Notes: a model not told the origin generated them from the sequence alone. A stretch of DNA of 64,000 nt from Hypsibius dujardini (GCA_001579985.1 LRSR01010099.1:1-64000); one strand, 5' to 3'; shown: positions 21,256 through 33,334, counted from the first letter of the stretch. A program made the numbers and translations.

Positions 21256-22183
21256 CTGCGGCTAGACCTTAACCGTAACACACGCAGGTCAGAATGACGC
21301 GGACGATTCAAAAGCTGGACTCATCACAACCCATAAACAATTACTGGAGACCAAGACTTAACCGGAGACCAAGACACTTGCCTCGTTGCGCACGCGCACT
21401 TTTTCGACCGCCGACGGGCGAGGTTGGTGTGCAAACGGAAGATTTTAAAATTGTTTCTCTCATTTTCTCGTTTAAATGAACGTACGAACGAGCGATTGAG
21501 CTTTCTCTCGTTTGTGAGTACGCAGAAACGGAGTATATGTTGCCGTTATCTCCTGTTATCAACAAGTCATTTCGATTCGAATATTTTACATTTTGACTCG
21601 AGTACAGGCATGCTCTTCAGTCGGTAGTCACATTTTGCAGCGCAATGAGGCGTTGGCACTGCCGACGAACGATGAACATTTGTCCCAAAAAACAGTGAAG
21701 CTGCCGGGTCGGCGGTCGAAAAAGTGCGCGTGCGCAACGTGGCTACTAGTAGCTAAAATCGCCGGGCGGATGAAGGAACAGACTGGCGAGAAAAGATTCT
21801 TTGGAGTATTTACGACAGCGGATTAGTGTTGAAATTCAGAGAGGCAATGCAGCGTCTGTTTTGGGCACGCATCCCTTTTCTCGTGGCCTCGACGAAATTT
21901 TTAACGTTTTAAAGTTCAAACGCTAGATTCTTGTTTTGTTGGTGTTGTTGTTGTTACTCTTTACGACTATACGTCCCAAATCATTTAGGAAACTGAATCG
22001 AATCAATCATGCAAATTTAGCATTTAACAATTATTAATGGAGTCACATGTTTATTAGTGAACGCATTCAAATAATAAAAAGTGTTAGTGAAATCGATTGC
22101 TTTTTCCGCTTACGGTGTTTCTATGTGCTTTTTCACTTCCACGCCCAGAATTAATGTCTGGACGCTGGATTACATTGGCGGCA
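21256..22183. other. intergenic, no gene seen
   Basis: I see no supported gene. The short frames on both strands have no splice context. Confidence 0.45.
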
Positions 22184-22435
22184 CTAAATAACTTTGAAAT
22201 TTAAGAGGCTATAATTCGCTGTTTTTCTGACGATTTTTAGACTGTCAGTGATTTTGGCGACTTTTAATTTCTGGACGAGCCAAAACCCAAAGCCGGCTGC
22301 CGCGGCGAATGCTTTGGAGTTGGAAATGATCATTTTGATGCCGTCAAATAACACCAACTCGGGAGCTTCAGTGGGCTTCACCGGTGTTCCAATGGAAATT
22401 GCTGCAAAGGATACTGCAGAGAAGTATGCCAACAT
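22184..22435 (-). CDS. Hypothetical small membrane protein
   Basis: An 83-residue minus-strand frame starts with a hydrophobic segment (MLAYFSAVSFAAISI) and has a second one at about residues 42-58 (AFAAAAGFGFWLVQKL). The codon use in the first two thirds is more GC-rich at third positions than its surroundings. I do not recognise a family. It could be a small membrane or secreted protein, one exon of a longer gene, or a chance frame. Confidence 0.28.
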   Translation of the reverse strand: MLAYFSAVSFAAISIGTPVKPTEAPELVLFDGIKMIISNSKAFAAAAGFGFWLVQKLKVAKITDSLKIVRKTANYSLLNFKVI

Positions 22436-22635
22436 CCATCGGGTACTTGGATACCAGCAACGACATCCCGTGTGAAGACACGGTTGTAAGTATACTCAAC
22501 TGAAACTAGTTTCAATTGAACATTTATTTGCTCTTTTGCAAACGGAAATATTATTAATGCGACTGAATTTTAATTCAGGCTGCAGCGGAGCAACGATGTC
22601 GACTTTTCTCGCGAGAAGACATGATTATGACCTAT

Positions 22636-22815
22636 ACGAGGCAAACGCTATGGGTTGAATCGCTACATGGGTTGAATCGGTCGGGTAGCAGAGGGCGCCA
22701 CAAGTGTAAATTGTAAATAACGCGTTTAATTTAAAGTCGCTTACACTTGTGGCGCCCTCCGCCACCCGACCGATTCAACCCATGTAGCGATTCAACCCGC
22801 CAAGTTTGCCTGTTA
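22636..22815. mobile_element. MITE, family A, copy 1
   Basis: Inverted repeats of about 80 bp with GGTTGAATCGGTCGGGT, AGGGCGCCACAAGTGTAA and their complements. The outer ends are GGCAAACG and GTTTGCC. A second copy, interrupted by another insertion, lies at 62757-63108 in the dynamin gene. The interior is a short AT-rich spacer. Confidence 0.88.
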
Positions 22816-24020
22816 CATGATGTATCTATGTCTGATCTTTAAGGACGTGTACTTGCTAGTACAATTTACTAATACGGTGTTATGCATTAATGCAGAATGG
22901 GACGTCCCACTCTTTTCGAAATACGACTGTTCTCTGATTTTTTAAATAATGCAAACACACCGAAAGCCATTTTATTTTTATCCGAAGCCCAATAGTGTCC
23001 AACTCGCTGTTCAAGATGGTTGAAGCACTCACAGCTGTTGGGATGGCCTTTGGATCTGTACGTTATTTGAGAGGCCTTCAACAGCGTTATGCTTTTCGCG
23101 GAGATGTTAATTGAATCGTGCCAATTAAACCAGCGGCAACAACAGGAAGCCGACAGTCCGTGTTGTGGCGGGAAGCAGCTCAAGTCAATGATGATTAACC
23201 GTATATTCGCCTTCAGAAGTGGTCTCGTTGCTGCGGATGCCGACGGAGCTCCCCAAGCTACCATGGTGCTGTAGACTTTCAACGATACCTCATGCAGGTA
23301 TCACAAATATCCAGTGGAGAAGTTAACCATTCTAATGTACGAACGAAAGGATAGAGAACCTTGATTTAGACAGCCTAGTCCAAACAAAAGCGGAAGACCT
23401 TACTGTTAACGGTGACACAAAGATATTTTCTGCACTAGGGCTCAATGCCTCTAAGAATTTTTCCTAGCACTGTTCTGAAATGATTAACGCTAGAGAGAAC
23501 AGAAGTGTTGAGGAGTGGGTCATTATGTAATAGAGTTTGCCCTTGCATCGTATCCCCCCATAACGTACGTAAACCCACTTGTAGGTGTCGGCCTTGTTTG
23601 AGGCACCTACTGGAAAGTGGAAATGGGAACGGAAATCAACTTGGGCGAAATTTCCCAACAGTCGGCCGAGTAATATTCCCTTGTGTGGTTTCCTGGGTCA
23701 GGAGGGACCCTGCGCCAAACAGAGTTAGTAGTTGTGTTCATAGAAAATGTTTTTCTTACCTTCTAGGATCATCCGTGGAGCTCAAGATGCCTGGTGGTTA
23801 TGGTGGAGCAACGAGCTTCGACCGGTCCAACGACGGTCATCTCATGGACTCTATTAATGGAAGCCGCCCTCAATGGCGACAGACGTCACCCTCAATGGCG
23901 ACATGCGACTGTGGATCGTGGATACCAATCCGATTTCATTCATTTTCGAAAGCAAGGAATATACATCCTTATTTCAGTTAGGTCTGCCAGTCATTGACGT
24001 ACATGAGTAATGGTCAAATA
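22816..24020. other. intergenic, unresolved
   Basis: Some frames at 22887-23282 (minus) and 23009-23274 (plus) have moderately coding-like composition, but I found neither a family match nor a consistent exon chain. I therefore call no gene. It is the part of the window where a short lineage-specific gene could most easily have been missed. Confidence 0.35.
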
Positions 24021-26204
24021 TTAATCAAGAAGCAACCGTTTTTGCAGCTGAAATTCCTGTTTAGCCCGGTCGCGCACTTCCTTATTGCGATAAAGTTCAA
24101 CGGCAGTAAGGGCCAGAGATTTGGCGGCAATCAATGTGTATTTCTGGGCATCTGCGGAGCCAGCCAAACGGGCGAAATCTCGTGTGTGGATCATATACGG
24201 CTGGCCAATGTAGAAGCTCGGATGGATACTGGGTACCACTAGCGACACGTTCCCCATGTCTGTGGACCCTGAAAAGCTCGGCACCCCATCGACAAAAATT
24301 ACCCCTGCAAAAAGCACATTACATTGGATGTCTGATTATACAAGACATTATTATATATATTATATTATTATTATATATGTTATAATATTATTATATATGA
24401 TGTGAAACCATGCATATTACCATTACCTTCTGCGGCTGAATACTTCTTATAAAGGTGGCTCATGGTTCTGGAGTGTATCATGCCCATATATGGACCACTG
24501 CGTGGATCTTTCGTGGAAAAGTCGATGTCGACCGAACATCCTGAAAAAAGAGATATTTGCAATCATATTTGTAGTTGAGATAACTTGAAGTATGGGCCGG
24601 TATTCGATACCTGTTGATAGTGCAGCGGCGTGAATAAACTCCACCAGTTTACCCTTAAGGAAGGCAAGGTCCTTTGAGCTGGTTGCACGAACCCTGTATA
24701 AAAGAACTGCTGCGTCCGGTATGACATTGCCTACAGTTCCCCCGTTGACAATGATCCCGTGCATTCTCCATTCCGGCTTCATCTGCTGGCGAAATAAGGC
24801 AACATTCTGATAGAGGGAAACTGCTGCATCCAAAGCGTTCACTGCCTCCCAGGGTCCACATGCAGCATGTGCCGCCTTGCCACGGAATTCAACACGGCAC
24901 TAACATGAGCCATAAAAAAGGAGAATACCACCGTTATCGGAAAAACTACCGGAGAGTATCACCGTTAACGAAATCGGAAATCGGAAATCGGAAAAATCTT
25001 AGTATGAAGTTAGAAACTGTATGTTTCAATTACCGCTTCAATTCCTAAAATAACCGGCTCCAAGTCGTTGCGAACGAATGGGTGGACCTACAGTCAAGAG
25101 TGCAAGATTACAATTGAGTGCACGAGAGACCCAATATACCATACCATCATGGCGAAATCAATGTCCAGGAAAGCTCCTTCATTGATGAGAATAACCTTCC
25201 CGCCGCCTTGTTCTTCTGCCGGCGTTCCAAGAATAACAAGCTAAAATTAAGGAATTGTCGTAACCACATCAAGATCAGACTCGATTTATGTCGTCAACGG
25301 CAATTCAGTCCGCTATTGATAATTTGATGATTAATTTACCTTCCCATCGACCGCTTGTGCAGTGTCAGCATGACTAGTCAGTACATCCCGCAAAGCTAAA
25401 CCAGTGGCTATGCCAGCCTGAAAAAAATACTACCGTATATATATTTAATAAATTTACAAAAAAACAGTATAAATAAAATATACGTTGTACTGCAAAATTC
25501 TCTCGCGGGGATTTAAAGAAAACCATTTCCCATGAATGTAAAACCGCTGTTCGACGTACCCATATATGTACAACCGCCATTCGACATACCCCTGTACGTA
25601 GGACCGCTATTCGACATACCCATCCCCCATGTATGTAGAACCGCTATGCAACGTACCCATCTCATCCCCCATGTATGTAGAACCGCTATTCGACGTACCC
25701 ATCCCCATGTATGTAGAACCGCTATTCGACGTACCCATTCCCATGTATGTAGAACCGCTATTCGACGTACCCATCCCCCATGAATGTAGAACCGCTGTTC
25801 AACGTACCTATCCCCATGTATGTAGGATAGCTGTTTAACGTACTCCATGTATGTAGAACCGCTGTTCAACGTACCTCCGCAATGAGATTGTGGCCACAGG
25901 CATGCCCAATTTCCGGCAAGGCATCATACTCGCAAAGTACCGCTATAGTCGGATGGAGCAATCTGTCGTAGTTGGGGCTCTGGAATTCTGCACGGAACGC
26001 TGTGGCAATGTTTTTGTATCCCCGAACAACGGTGAAACCATTTCGCTCCAAGAAGTCCGTCAACAAATTGTGTGCAAATTTTTCTTGAAAATACAGCTCC
26101 GGTTCTCTCCAGATTTTCTGGCTAATGTCGTTGAGACTGTCCGCATGGCGTGCAAGGGTGTCCGATATCTGACCTTGATGAATCTCTTCCATAATCAGTT
26201 TCAA
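24021..26204 (-). CDS. PM20D2: Peptidase M20 domain-containing protein 2-like
   Basis: Seven exons, 26204-25875, 25417-25340, 25240-25145, 25087-25034, 24899-24611, 24540-24427 and 24304-24021, give 414 residues, close to the usual 430 of the family. The metal-binding core is CEYDALPEIGHACGHN, followed by LVILGTPAEEQGGGK with the catalytic glutamate pair. The lid segment has VEFRGKAAHAACGPWEAVNA and FRQQMKPEWRMHGIIVNGG. FSGSTDMGNVS near the C-terminus contributes the last metal ligand region. PM20D2 enzymes hydrolyse beta-alanyl and related dipeptides in the cytosol. There is no signal peptide. Exon 4 is only 54 nt. Intron 1 carries a minisatellite (25528-25872). Confidence 0.92.
25528..25872. 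repeat. Minisatellite, about 36-bp unit, nine to ten copies
   Basis: Degenerate units CC(C)CATGTATGTAGAACCGCTATTCGACGTAC repeat through intron 1 of the PM20D2-like gene and stop just before its splice donor at 25874. Long open frames across it on both strands are repeat artefacts. Confidence 0.9.
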
Positions 26205-26271
26205 AAAATCAGTGATAATAATTAAAAAAGAAAAATTTGAAGCAGTTTTGTTTGGCCGTCGACAGTTCTAG

Positions 26272-26419
26272 TACTGTATTTTCGCGTTAGACAGGGACAG
26301 TCGTACTGGAGTGGAACGTGTGCACGGCTGTGTGCACCGTACACAAAGCACAAAGCCGCGTGGCCGATTAAACGTTCCACAGCTCGTACGCTGTCCCGGT
26401 CTAACGCAAAAATACAGTA
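26272..26419. mobile_element. MITE, TACTGT group, family D
   Basis: Left end TACTGTATTTTCGCGTTAGA and right end TCTAACGCAAAAATACAGTA are inverted copies, continuing into GGGACAG/CTGTCCC and GGAACGT/ACGTTCC. It lies 70 bp upstream of the PM20D2-like start codon, so it may overlap the promoter. Confidence 0.88.
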
Positions 26420-27057
26420 CAATAATGGATGATATTGTGCCCTGGGTCATAGGTACTTCACAGTCTCCCTGATAAAGCTATTACACTGTAAACTGTACAC
26501 GTACATGTACGTGTCGCAAAGGGAAACAGAGAACCATGCCAAAGCGCACCATAATCATAAAAATTAAAGGTGTTGTAACGTTTTTGCAATCTTTAGATGG
26601 GCGCATGATAGAGATAGAGAAAGTTTAACTTCCCTTTTGGTGCGATTAATCTCACTTCATAGGGTTAATTGTGAAGACCCCTGTGGGGACATGCTCTCCG
26701 TGTAAAGGATTTGTAGTGTTATGATTGTATGCACTTCACCGAATCATCAGGAGTGCGCCGAAACAGTAGCACAATATGTTTTGCTGTAAGATGAACAGTT
26801 TCAGCTAGGGGAAAATATAAAATTAGTAAAAGATTCGTAGTAGAAAATGCGGTACTAAATGCGGTATTTGGCGCAAGGTTGTCGTATGGTTAAACGTTTG
26901 AGTATAGTTGTCACGCGGTATAATTGGATAACTTCTTACACAAGCCGAAAAATTTGAGACCAAACGAACAAAGAAAGGGCGCTACCAATTTTTAAGAATT
27001 GTTGTCGCCGGGTGTGGGTGAGAAGTAGAACATCCGTGTCCACCACCCATAGCAATT
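26420..27057. other. intergenic, no gene seen
   Basis: AT-rich, no supported feature. It separates the PM20D2-like gene from the GPCR pseudogene. Confidence 0.5.
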
Positions 27058-28480
27058 TTACACGGCACCTGTTGGAGATGGTGCATCAGGGTTAACCTGC
27101 ATCGGCCTGCAGCGCAGAACAGCGAGCATTCCCTCTCGGTAGTCCCAATTCAATAAACCGAAAACTATTTGTGAAAAAAAAGAAAAGAAATTCACCTGAA
27201 ATAAGCCACTTCCATAATGAGCGTTTTTCAAATTTGTTTTCCGTGTTTTTTTTACTATCAGTTTTTTCAATTTTCGTATTTTTCCCTGTTTTGAATATTT
27301 TAGTTTATCCGTGTTTTCACTTTTCTTTAAATCGGATTTTCGCAGTTTTCCCTTTTTGGTTTTTTGGTTTTTTTTGTAGTTTTCATGTAGGCCACCATGG
27401 ACCTTGCCATGCGTGAACATACCGTATTACTGGCTCCTCCCAGCAGCAGGACGTAACGAAGTCCAAAAAATAGAGGAGGATAATCGACATAAGCGGTCTT
27501 GAAGAAGGCTGTCACAAACGGTTGTGGGGAGAAATGTCAGGGCAGTCCCCACAAAGCTAACAAACAACATCCGGGCGAGCCGCAGCCTTTTTGACAGCAG
27601 CGAATCCTTGCGTACCAGTGCTGGAATATTTGCCGGTAAATTACTGATCCTTCGCCTCGTAATGAGGACCGTCGCAAAAATTACCAAATAGTCAGCGCCC
27701 CATCAAGCTCATGGGTACGTACGTAGCCCGCAAGTATTGAGTGAAAGATAAGGAAGGGGTCACTCTCCGGGGGACATTGTATCGGCACGAACCAAATGGC
27801 TTTTGACGATACGAAAATTCGTGACCGAAATATGAAACTTCGTGACCGAAATATGAAAATTCGTGACCGAATATCTAGAATGCACCCGTTAATGACAAAA
27901 GGAAGCATGTATTCTGCAACCAGAGTGACTGTCATACCTTGGGTGTCGAATAAGACTGGATAGTGATGAGGAAAGACGATGGCTATGAAACGGTTCAAAG
28001 CAAGTAGACATTTGTGCCATAAAAAACAGTGTGACGTGTGATAACAATAAAAGACCCAATCGCAGAATGGTTTTGGTAGCTCAAAGTACTGACGGTACAA
28101 GACCGATACAATTGTAATGGGATGAACGGTTACGCTCAGTAAAGTAGTGATTACTGCCGGGTCAGCAAGCAAAAATATTGCCTCCTTGCCTCAGCTTGGG
28201 ATAAATACAGTCAGACAGAACAGGTTGGAGAACAGTCTAAAAAGGCAGATTAGGATGTCGATCACCAGGCAGAAGTAAAAGTGAGTGTAGTGGCTGCTGA
28301 AGACATTCAGTGACCTTGAGACGTTATAGACCCAACGAACGCTTTCGTTTGTAAGTGCCGTAATTTGGGTGATGGATCGCAATAGGTCACAAGTATTATA
28401 ATAATTAGAAGATAGTTCGTAATAGTTGTCGATTCGTTCATCTCCAAAAAAAAACATGCATGAAGAACGCAAGCCGTGCT
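27058..28480 (-). pseudogene. GPCR pseudogene (subfamily 2)
   Basis: Fragments of one receptor lie in order on the minus strand but in changing frames. TM1 is in 28330-28195, TM2 to TM4 in 28172-27890 (VLYRQYFELPKPFCDW, ALNRFIAIVFP), TM6 near 27580-27510 and TM7 near 27500-27430 (PPLFFGLRYVLLLGGASNT), with the final exon ending at 27058 (GLLNWDYREGMLAVLRC). They match the intact paralog at 30462-31609, including its last intron position. At least two frame changes lie near 28165-28195, and another lies between TM4 and TM6. Three copies of an 18-bp CGTGACCGAAATATGAAA-type unit at 27811-27870 replace part of an extracellular loop. It is a decayed tandem duplicate, not a functional receptor. Confidence 0.8.
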
Positions 28481-28593
28481 ATTTAACCAGACCGTATGTT
28501 TCAACAATTAATAAGACTGAAAAGGGCAGGACATAAATGGCGACTGCCTGATTATGGTCCAGGAAGCCCCATTCATCCGGCGGAAAGGCCTGC

Positions 28594-29457
28594 GCATATT
28601 AGGGAGGTTGCGCTTGCTGTAAAAAAAGAAACCTATACGAAACGAAAGAAGAAACGTCGTTGCAATCAACGTTTCTATCATCGTAACTTAGTTCACGTTG
28701 CGCAATGAAACCTAAACGTAAACAAACAAAGCAACGTTTACGAAGCTTTCAACAACAACAGCTGATAATGGAATAAAATCTGATTCTAGATCTGATTCTA
28801 GTAAACAAAACAAAGAACGATTAATACACCATTAATATGGATAATAATGAATTTTCTTGTCTAAAATGCGGCAAAGCGGACGAGAGAAGTTGAAGAGCAC
28901 TCATTTTGCCATAATTGTCAAATTTATGCAATGTACGCGATCAAGGCTATGACAATCAATTCAGCAAAACTGTCCGATTTTCACCATCTCCGCCACGCGA
29001 AGACACAGAGATTCCTTACTAGCTCATGGATTCTCACTTCTGATAATCCAAAAGGAAGATCAAACAATTTTCAAAATTTAGATTGGTGTTTGTTGATATA
29101 ATTCGAAAAAGATAAATAACAAAACACCAAACAAAAAGGATGACGAAAAAAGTCGAGTACCACCACACATGCAGGATTATGAATTAGGCAACAATCAAGG
29201 AAAACGGCTCAGACACTGCATCCGGGCCAAAAGTTCGGCGGGGGCGAGATTACTGGCATGATGCTAATTTTCAACAGGCAGCCCCGCTGCGTTGCCCCAG
29301 TCCTAGTTATCGCGGGTAAACGTCGTTCCAAACGAAACGACGCGGTTCGTTTCGTATCAAACGTCGTATTTACGAACAATTCTTCGTTTCTACAAACGTT
29401 TTCGTTTTCGTTTACGTTTTCGTTCCAATTTCACGACGAGCGCAACCTCCGTATTAT
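28594..29457. mobile_element. DNA transposon remnant with GGAGGTTGCGCT ends
   Basis: Left end ATTAGGGAGGTTGCGCTTGC and right end GACGAGCGCAACCTCCGTAT form imperfect inverted repeats that continue into A/T-rich blocks of GAAACGAAA-like units. The total length is about 865 bp. No transposase frame is visible, so it is a non-autonomous or decayed element. The superfamily is uncertain. Confidence 0.65.
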
Positions 29458-30461
29458 ATCAACTGGCGTCACACTACTAGCACTTAAAGGTTAACAACGA
29501 GCTTCCCATTTGGAATGAGAAACAAATCCGTGAAGCGTTAAATCTGTTTTGGTTGACTCGTTGCAGGTAATTGGTAGGAATAATTGTCTTCTGCAGCTTT
29601 CTTTCGGGGAATACCGTGCCTTATTTCTAATTATACCCACGACTTCCAACCCCCCCCCCCCGCATAGCTGCAGGAATTTCCAAATTACATAAGTTGAATG
29701 ATCAAGCGTAGCATGTGTTCGTTTTTAAATGAAATACCAGACCCATTCTATGGGAACTAACGAAGTAGGTGCGTTTCCTTCGAAGGCAAAATCCCTACCG
29801 TATTTGGCCAAGTTAGAGTATTATTCGAAGCGTCCTTCTTCCGGCGCCACTGTCAAGAGTCATCCCTGAAGGGTGCCTACGTATTGCGTACAGAGCCGAC
29901 TCTCATCAGAATCGATATCGTGCGGGGATGAGTATTTTTATGAAATTCCTAAACGTTTACTGTATTTTTATGTCTGAATAATATTGTGAGACGTAATGCC
30001 GATCGCTAATTGAGCAAAGAAATAGGACCATCGTCGAGCTTTGTTACAGTGTAGTCATCCTGCGTACTCTATCCCGTAAGAATGCTGAGATGTCGACCAG
30101 CGCAAATCACAGTATTGCTTATTGCCACCCTTCGTTTTTAGTTACCCAGTTCCGGACGGCTTGCATCGTCTAATTTAACCTATCAGCTGACGACCCTGTC
30201 ATGGGCACTTTGCAGAATTTGCAAGACGCCACACCTTGGATGCTTGATTTGGAGGTAACGTCAGAGTATCCAGTTACGCATTTGCGTCTGCATCTGCTGC
30301 ACCTTGATTAAGTATTATTGTGTACCGGAACCTTGATCTGACGGCAAGGAAACGCGAGGAAAGGTCCGTGTTGAATCATCTCCACAGATTCCTTTTCATA
30401 TATAAACAAATCACCTAGAAATTGTGCGCGATCTTACCATAATAAAGAGTACTCGACGTGT
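29458..30461. other. Upstream region of GPCR, no gene seen
   Basis: No gene is supported. A C-run lies at about 29651-29661. The 3' part should contain the promoter of the receptor starting at 30462. Confidence 0.5.
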
Positions 30462-31609
30462 GTGCTCCACCCATCAACCATCATGGTTTCCTCATGGAAT
30501 TCAAGCGTAATGCCCGCCACCAACGTTACCGGAAAAAACGCCACCCTCAGCCAAGCGGACTTCTTCGCAATGTACTACACTAACTTCATCCTCTCCATGG
30601 CCATCGGTAGTTTGATCTGCCTGTTCACGTTCGTTTCCAATCTGATCTGCTTAATAGCCATTTGCGTGAACCCAAAATTGAAAAAACGCGGCAACGTTCT
30701 AGTGGCCAATCTGGTAGTGGTCACCATGCTGATCAGCGCCACCGTGCAACCGCTGTCCATTGCGTCTAACCTCTACCGACAGTATCATGACCTTCCACGG
30801 CACTTTTGTGACTGGGCGATTTATTTCTACATCTTAACCCACGCGTTCGTCTGGCACGAGTGCTTCCTCGCATTAAATCGCTTCGTCGCCATTGTCTTTC
30901 CGTATCGATTTAATATTATTTCCAGTCCAAAGGGTATTGTCATCACGTTAATTCTGGGATATGCCATACCGATTTGTCTGGATTTGTCGGCTTTGATTGT
31001 TAAGCCGCACCTATACGTATCGGCACTGCCGTTCGGTTCATGCCGGTTCGACCCCAACGGTACCAACACTTGGTTTCCCGCTTTCCATTCCGTGATCGGT
31101 GTGTACGCACCGATATGCCTGATTGGTGCGTTCTATTTTGCGATTTACGCTGCTGTACTGCTGCGCAAGTTTCGGCTGCGAAATTTACCCCTCAACGTCC
31201 GATCCGCCCGAGTGGCGGCGCTGCAGTCGAAACGGATGCGCCTGGCACGGATGCTTTTCGTCACCTTCGTCTGGAATTTCATTACATTTTTACCTTCACC
31301 ATTGGTGACTGCCCTCGTGCGAGATGCCTTTACTAACCACCCTCCGCTTTTCTTCGGGGTCCGATATATCGCACTGCTGGGTGTGGCTGGCAATACGGTA
31401 CGAGCCATATTAATACGAACTACTACGATGAAAATTTGATTTTAAGTTAAATGATATAGCTCTCAATTTTGCAATTAATCTGACGTTGTGTTCTTTAGAT
31501 TATCTACGGCTTTCTTAATCCCGATTACCGGCAGGGTATGCTGGCCGTCCTTCGTTGTACACCGCGAAGGGTTACTCCCAGCTTTAGCAGTGGCGGAGTG
31601 GAGACTTGA
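30462..31609 (+). CDS. Rhodopsin-like orphan GPCR (subfamily 2, copy a)
   Basis: Exons 30462-31397 and 31499-31609 join in phase 0 to give 348 residues. The N-terminus has several N-glycosylation sites (NSS, NVT, NAT). Seven hydrophobic segments are clear. The TM3 cysteine is near residue 116 and the DRY position reads LNR near 138-140. Loop 3 is short and basic (QSKRMRLARM), and the last exon encodes YGFLNPDYRQGML with the LNP of TM7. Reading past the donor at 31398 adds only a few residues before a stop, and the paralogs at 33651-34835 and 27058-28480 have the same last intron, so splicing is well supported. The ligand is unknown. Confidence 0.87.
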
Positions 31610-31717
31610 CCGCGCCCAGTTACCGTCGTCCGGTCTGCGGACAACAGTTGACGACGGTTGACACCGCGCCCAGTTACCGTCGTCCGGTCTGCGGACAACA
31701 GTTGACGACGGTTGACA
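31609..31717. repeat. 54-bp direct tandem duplication
   Basis: Two essentially identical 54-bp units containing CAGTTACCGTCGTCCGGTCT follow immediately after the receptor stop codon. Each unit has a short internal inverted pair (CCGTCGT/ACGACGG). Confidence 0.92.
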
Positions 31718-32000
31718 CATGGAACCACAATGATTTCTTAGCCATTGAGAAAGATGTAGAATACCACCACATTCGATCGTCAGATATCTTCACTCGGCCT
31801 TGTTCTCTAGACACCTTTTATGTTATTCCTCCTGTTAGTTCCACTGGTCCCGATACTTTAAAGATACAGTACGATATGTACGCACCTTTGTACAGTAAGT
31901 ATATGGGCTATCGGAGAGACCATATGTGGCAGAGCATCATTTGGGTTCTCCCCCGTTCCTTCCTTTGACTGTAGAAATTACTTTCACGATTAGCCAATCC

Positions 32001-32116
32001 TACACACGTGGCCAGATTACTGGGTGGCAGAGTTCGAACCACTCTCAAGCTGGGCGCAAGAAAAATTGGGTGGCCCGAGTTTGAGCCAAACACCCAGTAT
32101 TGTGGCCATGTGTGTA
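32001..32116. mobile_element. MITE, TACACACGTGGC group
   Basis: Ends TACACACGTGGCCAGATTAC and CAGTATTGTGGCCATGTGTG are inverted copies, with CTGGGTG/CACCCAG just inside and GAGTTTGAGCCA in the interior. Related to 4159-4550 and 20493-20587. Confidence 0.75.
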
Positions 32117-32193
32117 CGCGTTTTACTTTGACGCTCGGTGATCTATGGAACACAGTCCTTGACTGGTTTACCGGGAGTATTACCCGCTAAGCG

Positions 32194-32400
32194 TACTGTA
32201 TTTCCTCGATAGATAACGACAGCACACGAGCTGTGGTACGTTAAATTGGTCCCCCCTCCTACTCGTCAGCATGTGCCCTGCCTGCACCTCGCATGCCATA
32301 CAGTCGTACACACCGCTTTCTTTAAACTGTACGTGTACAGCGGGCAACCATTACGTCACGTGACCCGTGCGCTGTCGCTATCTTTCGAGGAAATACAGTA
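32194..32400. mobile_element. MITE, TACTGT group, family C, copy 2
   Basis: Same family and orientation as 2470-2665. Left end TACTGTATTTCCTCGATAGA, right end TTCGAGGAAATACAGTA, with shared inner blocks CCTGCCTGCACCTCGCATG and CATTACGTCACGTGACCCGT. No coding frame. Confidence 0.9.
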
Positions 32401-32924
32401 CAGATATGTCAGGGTGATGACCTTTAGTCACGTTATATACACGTCTCGCTGAGGAACAACTGCTGCTGGAACTGTCGGCATAAAATCGCCCTCGTCCGCA
32501 GATCACGGTTTAAAGTTTACTTAAAAATGAACAACTCGTAACATCGATCACTGTCTCCGCGTCAAATGTGTTTGGGTTTTGAGTTTTGTGTTTTGGATAC
32601 AATTTACATTGTCTGCGTCATTTGGTAGTTGATGCTAATTTAATCTCACAAACTCCATAAAAGAGCCACGTGCCAAATCCGGTGGCTTTTGTACAATGCT
32701 TGAGTAAAAGGTCAAGCAATAATTTAACTTTCATTACATAAATGCGACACTGAGCTTGAATTCGTTGACCTTTTCAAAATCCTTTGCATCACAATCCTAA
32801 GCTTGTCTACCCCGGTAAGTATTGTACGCACGGCACTACCAAGTAATGGAGAACAAGAGAAAGCTAACCAGTTCGAGTCGAAAGGCGATAAAAAAAACAA
32901 GGATATTACTCCCCTCTCCCAGTT

Positions 32925-33297
32925 TAAACAGAGTTCTGACGTAATCAAGGCGACCCCCGAGTGAATTACCCATTCACTTTCAAGGAAATTACTCCACTTT
33001 CCCAGTTGAACTTATTTATTTCTGTTCGGTCTTATCGATCATTTAGTGCGTAATACGGTTATGTAAGAAGCGCCCTCTATGTACCACCAAAGGGGAGTTT
33101 TGTTTTTTTTCTTTTTAATGGGAGATGTGGTTTTTGCGCTATTTTCACGTCGGAATTGTAAATATCTGATAAAAATGTATTGATAAGACCAAACGGAAAT
33201 AAAATAAATTCAAATGGGAGAGTGGAGTAAATTCCTTGAAAGTGAATCGGTAATTTGCTCGGTCATGGTCGCCTTGATTACGTCAGAATTCTGTTTA
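32925..33297. mobile_element. Foldback MITE, family F, copy 2
   Basis: The ends TAAACAGAGTTCTGACGTAA and TTACGTCAGAATTCTGTTTA are inverted copies, and the arms continue for about 110 bp through GAATTACC, TTTCAAGGAA and CCAGTTGAACTTATTTATTT. The centre holds AAGCGCCCTCTATGTACCACC and a T-rich stretch shared with 10150-10525. Confidence 0.85.
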
Positions 33298-33334
33298 CTC
33301 AAGCACAGCCACTTCGATCGACTTTTATGTCATT

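Noticed and set aside
21038-21311. Cys/His/Pro/Arg-rich repeat protein, metallothionein-like at first sight
   Set aside because: It is a 26-bp minisatellite read in frame. Other frames are open too, and no signal peptide or exon context is present.
22887-23282. Minus-strand frame of 131 codons and overlapping plus-strand frames
   Set aside because: Composition is only weakly coding-like, no family motif is recognisable, and neither strand gives a consistent exon chain.
25528-25872. Regularly spaced repeats that could suggest a CRISPR array
   Set aside because: Units are contiguous with degenerate sequence, there are no unique spacers, and the array lies in an intron of an animal gene.
28496-28708. 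Basic 70-codon frame (KKRRCNQRF) as a possible transposase fragment
   Set aside because: It overlaps the inverted-repeat end of the element at 28594. The basic residues come from GAAACGAAA-type repeats, and no catalytic motif is present.
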